NCBI GenBank assembly: GCA_009599575.1
Contig: VWND01000024.1
Location: 62,001 to 126,000, forward strand
Origin: Blumeriella jaapii
Taxonomy: Eukaryota > Ascomycota > Leotiomycetes > Helotiales > Drepanopezizaceae
DNA length: 64,000 bases
Reading direction: 5' to 3'
Both the position numbers and the translations under genes were made by a program. Below the pieces are notes generated by a model. That model was not told the DNA's origin, did no database searches, and worked only from the letters and a program-made list of their open reading frames with translations. How positions within the stretch are numbered: the first letter of the stretch is position 1; the number at the start of each line of letters is the position of its first letter. This document shows, in pieces, positions 45,981-56,289 of this stretch.

Positions 45981-47500
45981 GAAGCTTTTTGAAAAAACGT
46001 TGAAATGCTATTATTTTTTTTACGGTCGCTATATAAGTAAATAGTTCCGCTTTAGTGGAAAAAATAGTGATTGTGTTTTGTCGTATAGCTTTTTATAAAA
46101 TAGCATTTTCGAAAAAAAAAAAAATATAATTTTAAAAAAATTTCCGAGTTTTTAGATCGTCGGCGAAAAAAGCGTCGGTAGAAATTATCAATTGGTTTTT
46201 TCGCTTTTTCCGATTATAAACGATTTTTAGGAATTTCGTTTTATAAAAATATCGAAGCGTTTAATTGGCTGCTTCGAAATATTAAAGATTTGAATTAATA
46301 AAAAAGTAAAAAAGTTAAAAAGCTGCGAAAGCCACGTCGGGTCGAAACATAATAGCCGTATACAAAATTAAACCGATTTTTTTTTAATACTTTTTGATTT
46401 GCGAAAGCGTAGCTACGCTTGGGTTTTTAACAAATTCGCAAATTAAAAAAAGCGTATTTAAAAAGCGCTTTTTGCATATATTAAACTTCGTAGCGATTTT
46501 TTCGATATACGAATCGTAAAATAAAAAAAATTTTTTTTTTTGTTTGTTTCGTAAAATACGGATTTCGAAAAAATAATTCAGATTTTTTATATTTGTAAAT
46601 TCGTAAGTTTTTTTTAAATCGAAAATAATTTCGTCGGCTTTTAACGAATAAAAAGCGTGGTATAAAATTTAAATATCGTCGACGTAAAACGCTATATATA
46701 CGCTTTGCATTTCGTTGGCGAATATATAAAGCTTTTCGCTTATTGGTTCGAGCTTTAGCTTTTTCAAAATGTTAGCGAATTCGTTATATTATAAAACTGG
46801 AAAGTTTTTTAATTTATATAAAGCTCGGTTTAGTTGTATTATTATATCTGATTGTTTAAATTTATTAGGCAAATAGCATATAATTGGCTCGCTTTTAAAA
46901 TTTCGTTTTGTATTAACGAATATATTAATTATATCGAATTGTTTGATTTTCAGATCGAAATAGGCCGTTAGTATTATAACTGTTCGGAAAAAACGGGCTG
47001 CGAATATAGCTGCGTATATAAAAAAGATTAAAGCTTCGTTTTATAAATTTTTTTTTACGATTAATTTCGATTTGCACCGTTGCAATTCGCTTAAGCTATT
47101 TGTTTTGTATATAAAAACTTATTTAAATAAAATAAGTTTTATGATTTTATTTTTTTTAACAATCCTCTAGTACTTTTTGGTTTTTAAGTTTTTGATTTCG
47201 GTTTTTGCTTTTTTTTTAAATTGCTTTTTTATTTAATAGTTTTTTAATTCGTTTCAGTTTTTTAAAGCTTTCGGAAAATTATTTCGATATTATTTTTGGT
47301 CGAAAAGTTAAATGTTTTTTACCGATTTTTTTTTTATCGAAGCCGCTATTACTGCGTGGACAGCCTAAAAGTCTTTTTTATTTATTTAAATCGGCTCGTT
47401 TATTCAAAACGTATAAACGAATTCGTCGATCTGTTATTTAATAAATAAAGCTATTAATTAAAAGATTTCGTATATCGTGGCGTATACTTCCGGTTTATCC
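45980..47500 (-). pseudogene. Copia C reverse transcriptase / RNase H remnant
   Basis: The catalytic FYVDDI, with the Asp pair intact, is near 46.69 kb on the minus strand. Downstream blocks DSYIEKIATKF and ILYTAIMFRPDVAFAAF match copia RT to RNase H connections. Several stops are present. Confidence 0.75.
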
Positions 47501-50362
47501 GGCTAATATAAAATGGAATTTGTACGATTTCGTTTAGCAGTTTTTAAAATCAGCTGCTTTTTATCGCTTATCGGAAACTTCGATTTGTTTTTTTTACTTT
47601 TTTTAAATAATATCTTTTTTTTAGTAATTAGCTTTGAAAAAGCTTTTAAAAACAAGCGTTCAGATAGCTGTTTTATTTTAAATCGATTTGGCGCTTAATT
47701 TGCCGGGCGATGGCTTTTAATTATAACTTAAAGGATTGAATTGCGCGCTTTTTTATATAAAGCCATTTTTATGCTCGCGCCGAAAAACTTTTAAAACTTT
47801 GCTCTGTTTTATTCTGTTTTGCAATAATAAGTTTTATTAATTTATTATTTTTTTTTAAACTTTTATAACTTTTTAACGCTTTTATCGCGTCGATTAAAAT
47901 ATTTCGGATATGCTTTGCATATTTTCGATTAATAATTAATTTTAAAAATTAAAACTGGTCGGTAGTAGTTTTATCGAAAGGGTTTTTATAAAAAACTATT
48001 ACTTCCGAGCTTTGAACGTTTGAATCGACCGTAGAAAAAGGTTCGATTATTTCGATTTTTATTAGGTTTTTCACTTCCGAAGATTTGGCCTTATCTTTTG
48101 AAATGTTTAAATCCATTAGTATTAAAATGTTCTTTTTTTTTATCGTAAGCTTTGAAGGTTTATCAGAAGGGCTTGAAATAGGTCCTGGTTCTGATGGCGG
48201 CTCCAGTGAAAAAAAATTTTCATTTTTTTTTATAAAATCTAAAAATTGCTCGTTTTGTAATAATAGCTTTTTTTTTGTATTATTTCCTTTTTAATATATC
48301 GAGTTTTGCTGGTCTGCGCCGCTATTAAAACCGCCCGCTAATATTTGATATTCAGCGTTTTAAGCTTTTTCGTTTTCCGCGTTTTCGATAAACTCTACGG
48401 TTTTTTAAAGCTTTAGTTTAGTTATAAGATTTGGATTTTCAGCTTCCGAGAAATAAAACTTGAATTTGTTAAATATTACGTTTCGGCTCGTAATTATACG
48501 CATTAGCTAGAGTATTTAAATTTTGTAAATATTAAAAGCGTTATATTTAATTAAATATCCGATATGTTTTTTCGGAAGGATTTTAAATTTTTTTTTATGT
48601 TTTGTAATTTCCCGATCTTTTATTATTAAATACGCACGAGCTTCGTACGTATAAACTTTGCTTTAGTTTGGTTTAAGGTCGGCCGTACGCGCTTTTATAA
48701 TAGCAGGGTCGTAATATTTGAAATATTATTTAAATCAGTTATGCAAAATTTTATTTAAAAATTTGAATTGTTTTTTCGTAAGCGGCGATATATTATACAA
48801 ATGCGCTGCTGCTTTTATCGTTTCGGGCTAAAAAAGATTGGAAGTCCCGTTTTAATTTTTATTTTTATCGAACGCTTAATTATTTTCTTTTTTGCTTATT
48901 CGATCGAGCCGTTTGATTGGTGCACGTAAAATAAAATTAATTTTAGATCGATATTTTCGCGCTTCGTTTATTTCTGATATTCCGAAATAATATTTTTTTG
49001 TTTTGGAATTATCGACGATTCGTTATTTTGTCGAATTTTGCAAATGGAAAGATTATATTAGCGTTTTATTTATGCGTTAAACGTTTGGAAACGATTCAGA
49101 ACGATTTTTATATTTTTCGTTTTAATAGCGAAAGCCTAAATTTTTCTATTATATTCGTTTTTTATTAGAAATATTTACGTCGAGCCGTTGTAAGTTTTTT
49201 TACGATTTTTGGAATAGTCGTAGAAATTCTAGCCGATGCGAAAAAAAAGCCTGAGAAATTTGTTTTTTAATATTGCTTTTGAAATCATTTGTTTTAAATG
49301 CGTAATAATATATTTTTCGTATTTTATTTTGATTAAGCTTTTGATTTTTATTTTACGAATGTTTTCGATCAGCTTTTCGAGCGCGTTTTTATTTAAATAG
49401 CCCGAACGAAAATATTATAAGCGCGCATCGTTATTCCGATCGTACGTAAATACGCTGCTTTTTTTGAATTTATAGCGCGTACGACGTTTCGAAGTTATAT
49501 AAATTATTAGGCCGGGCGAATTACGTTTTAAAAAGTTTAAATTATTACGTGGAAAATGCGAATAAAAAAAGCAGTTAATTTTAATATATTTAAATATATA
49601 AAAATCGGCGATCGTTTAATATTAACGTTTTAAAATAAAACTTTTAAAGCTTTCAGAACGAAAAATATTATCCGACCTTTGAAATTAGTAATCTTTTTTA
49701 GCTAAAAGACTAGCGGAAATAATATTAATAATAAAGTTTAGAACGAACGCCACGTTATTAAAAATTATATTTTAAGGCTTTTTATTTTTTTTGCGAAAAG
49801 CCTTTTTTATTATTAAACGACTTTTTTTCCCGACGATTAAAAGATTTTGTATGCTTATATAAACGCTGTTAATAGGATTATTAATTTTTTTATAAAACTT
49901 TTCGATAAAAAGGTTTTTGTCGTTTATTAAATAAGTTTCAGAGCAATTATTAAAAAAAGTGCTTTTGTTTAAAAAATGATATTAACCAGGCTTTAAAATC
50001 AGAACGTTGATTCCGAAATGCTTTTTGATCGCATTAAAGCAAGGAAAACAGAAAATTGCGGTAGAAAACTTTTTCTGGTCGTTTTTGAAAATTGATTTTG
50101 AAATTTGTTTTGGCTTAATTATTAAAACTTTAAGAATTTTATTAATTGCGACCATTTAAATATTTTTTTTATTTAAAGCTTTTAAAGCTTTTTTATAATT
50201 GAAAAAACAGCTTTTTTCGTATTTCAGCGATTTTCTGTTTGTTTAAAAAATTAAAAAAAGTTTTTTTTTTACGACGACTATTTATTACGTATAAAAGCTT
50301 TTTACAATCGGTTTGGAAAATAGAAATGGCGCTTTTTAGAAATATCGCATAAGCAGTTATAT

Positions 50363-50396
<34 letters not shown>

Positions 50397-51734
50397 TTTT
50401 TTTTTTTTTACGATTTTTTTAAAATATTATTATTTTCAGAATCGAAAAGGAAAATGGCGAAAACTCCGACCTTTCGGCTTAAATTATCGAATCTTCGGTT
50501 GTTTTTAAAGAAAAAGATTATAAAATTCAGTTCGATTGAAGTTTTTTTTATAGAAAAGCCGGCAAATTCGTTTTTCAGATACTCAGCCTTTTTGCCGTTC
50601 GCTTATTATAAATTGATATATGCGGCGATTGCGTCGAAAAAATCGATAGCAGCGTGGCGGCTATTTATATTAGAAATTTTGTATTCGATAGCTGCTTTAT
50701 AAGCGGTCTGCTATTTTTTCATTTATTCGGTTATATTTACCCTTTCGTTGTACGCTTTGCGAAAAATGTTTTTGTAGTCAGATCTGACGAAGTTAATTAC
50801 GAAAAAGTATACAGGGGCAATATCTTTTTTCAAAATACGAACGAATGCCTGGAATAATTTTTGCTTTTTTTCGTAGTATGGATTTTTAACCCTACGCATA
50901 CTTTTATTTATTAAAAAATTTTTTTGCAAATTAATATAAAAAATGGCGTACGCTTTTTTATTATTAATAGCGTTAATTTCCGATTAAGCAATTGCAAAGT
51001 TTATTAAATTAGTTTTTATAATTGAAAAAACCCAATCGAGCAACTTTTGGTAGGCAGTAACGTACTTCTGCTATTTCTTAAGCTTTTTTAAATAGTTTTT
51101 CGAAAAATAATCGATTTTATTTTTCAGATCGTCGAAAATTAAATTAGCTGGTCGAAGTCTGTCTGAAGGGTTATCAGTCGTAACGGCGGCTTTTTCTGCT
51201 TCGGTTATGCTATTATATTCGGCGCATTTTCGATCGTAGTTTGCTTAGCGCTTTTTGTTTTTTTGATCGATAAATTAATAAAAAAATTGTTTTTATAATC
51301 GTTTATTAATAAAAAAAGCGAAATAGAAAATTAAAAAAATCGGTGTAATCGAAAAGAAAAATCTTTGATCGGTGAAATTTGTACGCTTCCAATTAAAAGA
51401 TCTACGATTTTGGGTCGTGAAGGAAAACTTTTTTTTTCGTAAAGGCCGACATATTGTTTTCGTTGTGAAAAGTCGATTAACTGGGTTGAAAAAAATAGAA
51501 AAATAAAAATAAAATTTATAAATTAAAAAAATCGAAAAATTGATGCTTTCCGCATTTTTAATAGCTTTTTATCGATTCGTAGCCTTTTGCTAAATAAGAA
51601 AAACTTTGCAAAATATAATCTTTTACGAATATTTTTTAATAATTCGAATAGATTGACCGGTGAAAGCTTTTAACGAGTCTTTTAGCGTATGCATTGCAGA
51701 AAAAAGCTTATTGATTAGCTCCGAAGCTTATAAC

Positions 51735-52036
51735 TGTCGTGCATAATTAAATAATCGGTAGAAACTTTTACCGGAGGTTGAGACGGATAAATTGTATATA
51801 GTAAAATGTTATTTGTATTGTTTTAAGTCTGACTGGCGAGCTTTCCACAAAAGACGGAAGGTTCGGGCTCGCTTAGTCAGTCGCTCGGAAAAACTAGTTT
51901 CCGAGAAGGCTCGTTATTACGTAACTACGAGCCTTTCCGAGCTCCAGGAATATCTAACTATTAAAAGCGTATAGAAAGAATAAATCTGGAACAAAAAAAA
52001 TGAAAGATAATAAAGGAATGTAAATATAGCGCAACA
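51735..52036 (-). repeat. Copia C LTR (5' by coding sense)
   Basis: 302 bp, ends GCGCAACA at the TSD. Less mutated at its right end than the 43805 copy. Confidence 0.88.
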
Positions 52037-53963
52037 GAAAAACTGCTAGAACTGCCTGAATAGCCTTTTCGGCCTCGTTTTTTTTTGAATGAGCTTCTGC
52101 CTTGGTAGCTTCTACCGAAACGTTTTTCGCGACTTTTGCTTTTGTAGGTTCGGTTTGTATAATAGCTTTTATTTTGATTTTCAGAAGTTTGAAAAAGCTG
52201 GGGAATGATAGGGGTCAATTTTCGCAATTGAACTTTTCGCTTAATAGTTCCAATTGTATTGCGCAGCTGGGATACGACGCTTTTATACGTATTTATAGGG
52301 TTTATTAAAGCGTGTTTATACTTTTGTACGCTATTGCAAGCGCTGATAATTTGATTTCGCAAATAATTATCGCTTTCGTACTTTTTAATAAAAGCTTGTT
52401 AATATAGCGCTAGTTTTTCGAATATAATTTTTAAGCATTTTCAAGCGCGATTTGCCAGGGTTTTCAGCCTGTATTCCTTTATATATAATTATACGCTATG
52501 CTGTTAAATAAAGCTTACGGTTTTTAGTCGTTTCGAAGTAAGCTTTTATAAAATTAATTATTACGTTAAACTAATAGTTTTTACGAATTATAATATTGCA
52601 GTAATAGGCGTCAGCTGCTTTTTTAAGCATATGCGGAAAAGCTTTTGCGTACAGGCTTTCGGAAAGATTATATAAATCGCACAGATTGTAAAACTTTTTT
52701 AGCTTTACGTGGAATATATCTTATATTTTATTTTCGTATTTTATTTTATTTTTATAGTACATTTTGCTGAGGTTTAAAACTAGCTGTGCAGAGTTATTTC
52801 TTTTGTAAGATCTGGCTATTTCTGCTTCTTCGTCGTCGCTTTTATCGGGAGGGTCAGAATCGTTACTTTTAATCTTAGGAATTTTCGTTTTGTTTTTGAA
52901 ATTGTATAACGTTTTGCTTTGTATGAAAAATGTATTACGTACGCTATTATCGCTATCTTTGGTAGATATCTTGGTTGTTTCGTAACGCATAAACGTTGGC
53001 TAGGCTGTCTTTTGCCCTTTGAAATCCACCCTTATCGCTTTCGATATAAGCATTTTTATTATTATAATAATTTTCGCTTTTAGCAATTGATTTAGGTAGA
53101 AAGGGCAAGGGTAGGTTTTCCTTTTTATTTCTGAAGGCCATTTTGTAACTAAATCTTTTAATTTTTATTTGTTGTCGTTTTTTGTCTGCAGGGGTAAAAG
53201 GGATAGATTCGTTTTTTTGGAATACCGCTGCCAGACGATTTGCATAGCTATTATCTCGGTTTTTAATAGGTGGGGCTATGTTAATTCCATGGGTAAATAA
53301 ATGGTTGTAAAGATTGCGTTTTAAAAAGGGCGTATGCAATATTAAATAGATCGGCGTTTTAATTAGCAAAATCTTTTTGAAAGAGCTTTTATAAGCCTTC
53401 TTTTTGAATGTATTTGTGTTTTGCTTTGTATCGCTTTAGAAAAAGGTAGATTTATTTATTTACGGCAAAAGCGGTTTGGAAAATAGCTGATTTTGGTTTG
53501 AATTGCTTTAGCCAAAGGTCGGTATCGATTTCGAAATCTAGGTCGAATGGGGGGTTTCGAATGGGGTAGAAAAATATTCTCGATATTTTGGCTGCTTTTG
53601 CTTGCAATCAGAGGGGTTGCAAGGTAGATTGTAAGATTGCAAGGTCGAATTGGGTTGGTTGTTGCTGTTTTTGGTGCGCAGGCTGCAGGCTCGGGCGGTA
53701 GGCTGCAAGCTCGGGCTTGGCGCAAATAAGTGGGTCTTTGTTGATTTCGGTTTTGTTTTGGTTGCGCAGGCTAGGCGCGAGCGTGTAGGACGCGTACAGT
53801 CAAGGGGTCATCTTTTAGTACCTAATCTCAGCTATTCCGAAGAAGTCGTCGATTTTAGCGTAGCTCTAAATGCAAGCAGGGGTCGCTTTTTGCACCGTTT
53901 TGCTATCTTTTTTTAGTAAACCTAGCTGCTTTGTGGTTAACAGTAAAGTCAACCACTGATCAG
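52037..53963 (-). pseudogene. Outer copia Gag fragment
   Basis: Minus frames at 52953-53369, 52721-52990 and 52042-52362. The first includes FTPADKKRQQIKIKRFSYKM and GGFQRAKDSLANVYALRN. The last ends in a basic RNA-binding-like stretch (KSKSREKRFGRSYQG, SSFKKKRGRKGYSGSSSSF). That stretch joins in frame to the CWICKK finger at 43.8 kb once copia C is removed. The right-hand 5' LTR starts at 53964, so the leader and gag start lie at its left edge. Confidence 0.75.
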
Positions 53964-54161
53964 TGTTGGTATCATATAAGGGGGGGTTGTGTATACACAG
54001 TTGAGATATTGCAATAACTGGGGTTGTATTGCGAAAGAGATCTAAGGAGTAAACTAGCTATCGCACGGGTATGTGTAGGTAGGGCTGCACGCTTGCAGCC
54101 TATCATCACGTGGTGTGATCATGTGATTGTGCGCATGATCAACCACCACCATATACCCACA
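53964..54161 (-). repeat. Outer copia LTR (5' by coding sense)
   Basis: 198 bp from TGTTGGTATCATATAAGG to ATATACCCACA. Retains C at most sites where the left copy has T. Confidence 0.9.
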
Positions 54162-54351
54162 CTTCCTTCCTGTGCTGTTGAGTTACAGTCAAAAGAGGCC
54201 TGAGATACATGTATGCGTACAAAGCTCGTGACGAGAAATGCTAGGAAGGGAAAGAGAAAGTTGGAGCTTGAAAGGGAGGGTGAGTCACTTTGGTTGTGGA
54301 CCATTTGTGAGGATATCCAGTGACCGTCACGAGATCCCACGTGACACACGG

Positions 54352-54490
54352 GTCACGGGGAATCACACTAGCGGGCGCGCAACTCCACCCCATATATCCG
54401 CACTTGCATAGCTCATAGAAAGACATGCAGATTCCAACCCATCATTCAAGACTAGTCTTTTCGCTGTATCGTCAACCTGTGATACCAACA
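54352..54490 (+). repeat. LTR-like dispersed repeat, copy 2, next to the ALDH gene
   Basis: Homologous to 11672-11814. Ends CCTGTGATACCAACA, the reverse complement of the start of the outer copia LTR, so it lies in the opposite orientation. Only 19 bp separate it from the ALDH stop codon, so it probably forms part of that gene's 3' UTR. Confidence 0.55.
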
Positions 54491-54509
54491 GCAACCCAAA
54501 CATTCTACA

Positions 54510-56289
54510 CTACAACTTCGTGGTCGCACTCCCCAAGAACAGCGTCTGCGTATTGCAGTAGGCCTTCAACCCGGTCACGCCCAGCTCCGCACCGATGCCC
54601 GAGTTCTTGTGCCCGCCAAACGGCACGCGAGGGTCGAGATCAGTATGCGTGTTAACCCACACAGTGCCGGCCTCAATCTGTCGCGCGATGGCGTTCGCGC
54701 GCTCGATGTTGGAGGACCAGACGGAGGCGCCGAGCCCGTATTCGGTGTTGTTGGCTTTCTGGATCGCTTCTTCGTCAGAGGAGAAGGACAGGAGGGGGAT
54801 GATGGGCCCTGTGGCAATGTCAGCACGCTGGCTACGACGGTGAAACACGGTGCATCACAATATGAAGTTGGATATCACCAGAGGGATGGGGAAAAGAAAA
54901 AGGAGCTCGAGGGACAGGCGAGGAGGCACTTACCGAAAGGTTCCTCGACGGCGATCATCGACTTCTCATCCGGCCGGTCGACGATGGTGGGCGTGATGAA
55001 GTAGCCCTTGCCGCTGGGGTTCTGGCCGCCGACGACGACGTTCATCTTCTTGCTCTCGACGTCGGCGAAGAAGGTCTTGACGCGGTCGTACTGCATCTTG
55101 TTCTGCACAGGGCCAAGGAAGACGCCGTCGTCGGTGCCGGCGCCCAGCTTAAGGGCCTTCGTGTGCTGGACCAGCGCGTCACGAAACTCGTCGATAATCT
55201 TCTCGTCCACATAGACGCGCTTGATGGCGATGCAGATCTGGCGGCTGTTAGAAATTGCGGCGATGGGAGCACTTGGAGAGGTGTGGGCACTTACCTGGCC
55301 GGAGTTAAGGAATGCATATTGTGCGATCTGCCGTCTTCGGTGAGTAAATGGATTTCCGGCAGCCAGGATTTCGGAGCCTTACCTTGCCAGCGACCTCCTG
55401 AATATCAACATCGTCGCAGATGATAGCCGGATCCTTGCCGCCCAGCTCGAGAGTCACACGCTTCAACGTCTTGCTCGCCGATGCCATGACCTTCCTGCCC
55501 GTGGCCGTGCTGCCCGTGAAACTGATTTTCGCCGGGATGGGATGCTCCACGAGCCAAATGCCGAGATGGTCGTCGCCAGACAGTGCTTGCACAACACCGG
55601 GCGGGAAGAACTGCTGTGCCAGCTCGACGAGCTTCAACCCTCCGGCGGGCGTGAACGGGGACGGCTTGATGATGATGGGATTGCCTGTGAGCACGGCACA
55701 CGCGATCTTCCCACACGCGAGCAGGATGGGGAAGTTCCAGGGCACGATACCGACGGCGACACCGATTGGCGTGTAGCGGACCACGAGCGTCCTCCCCTCC
55801 TCCTCGATACGCTCCTCGGGCAGCTCGTGGGCGGCACACCCCCGGAGCCAGGAGACCGCGGCATCGATTTCCATAGCAGCGAACATGCTCTACTCAGCGT
55901 CATCAGTTGCGGAGATTCACCCTCTAGAGAAGGAGCATGGTCTTCTGAATCTTGCTACATACCGGTTTGCCCTGCTCCCGCGTCAGCATCTGTGCGAAGG
56001 AGTCCTTGTGAGCCTCGAGTGCGTCGGCGAAGGCCCTCACGGCCTCCTGTCGTTCTGCGTAAGGGACCGCGGCCCAGGGCTTGAAGGCCTTCTGAGCGGC
56101 TTGCATCGTCTTCTCGACATCTTCCTGGGTGGCCACTGGCACGAACGGGTTGAGCTCTTCGGTAGCGGGGTTGACGCTGCGGCGAGTCTCTTTGGTGCTT
56201 TCGAGCTTTCCGTTGATCACGTTGGAGAAGGTCGACCAGGAGAGGGAGTTGCCGTTGGCAGCATGCCCGTTGGTCGCGGAAGGACTCAT
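54510..56289 (-). CDS. NAD(P)+-dependent aldehyde dehydrogenase
   Basis: Oxidises aldehydes to acids. Five exons: 55963-56289 (ATG at 56289), 55383-55889, 55295-55327, 54934-55237 and 54510-54808. All four introns are GT..AG (73, 55, 57, 125 bp), giving about 489 residues, the usual ALDH length. Seen motifs are VPWNFPILLACGKIA (cofactor fold), ISFTGSTATGRKVM, LELGGKDPAIICDD (catalytic Glu), LNSGQICIAIKRVYV (catalytic Cys), VEEPFGPIIPLLSF and PFGGHKNSGIGAELG. The 33-bp exon 3 encodes IAQYAFLNSGQ, and the catalytic Cys codon is the second codon of exon 4. No signal peptide; likely cytosolic. Substrate class cannot be read from sequence. It is the first intact gene to the right of the retrotransposon nest. 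Confidence 0.93.

Larger units (their letters stand above)
43805..52036 (-). mobile_element. Ty1/copia LTR retrotransposon C (8.2 kb), inserted in outer copia gag
   Basis: LTRs of 302 bp each (43805-44106 and 51735-52036), beginning TGTCGTGCATA and ending GCGCAACA (ACGTAATA in the left copy). The TSD is GAAAA (43800-43804 and 52037-52041). On the minus strand an integrase motif HQSNGSIE (about 48.9 kb) precedes the RT motif FYVDDI (about 46.69 kb). The sequence then continues NLNYFFEIRILRNKQKKKFF, DSYIEKIATKF and NPSVATLSQIKKY, so the order is copia-type. Between RNase H and the 3' LTR lies about 1.8 kb not needed by standard copia elements. Strongly RIP-degraded. Confidence 0.85.
22053..54161 (-). 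mobile_element. Outer Ty1/copia LTR retrotransposon, split by three nested LTR elements
   Basis: Paired 198-bp LTRs (22053-22250 and 53964-54161) are flanked by the 5-bp duplication CTTCC (22048-22052 and 54162-54166). The interior survives in four pieces: 22251-23272, 29652-30472, 41770-43804 and 52037-53963. They are separated by complete insertions at 23273-29651, 30473-41769 and 43805-52036. Without the insertions and duplicated targets the element is about 6.2 kb, a normal copia size. Coding sense is minus. Domain order is gag, integrase, reverse transcriptase, RNase H, with integrase before RT as in Ty1/copia. The LTR copies differ at roughly a dozen sites, all C versus T on the plus strand, as expected for RIP. 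Defective. Confidence 0.9.

Noticed and set aside
22053..54161. Single giant transposon (Starship or 32-kb element) or organellar DNA
   Set aside because: No tyrosine-recombinase captain or organellar genes. The block resolves into four LTR elements with their own duplications.
22053..54161. Centromere
   Set aside because: AT-rich RIP-mutated retroelements are typical of fungal centromeres, but 32 kb flanked by genes and explained by one nest gives no specific support. Needs CenH3 mapping.
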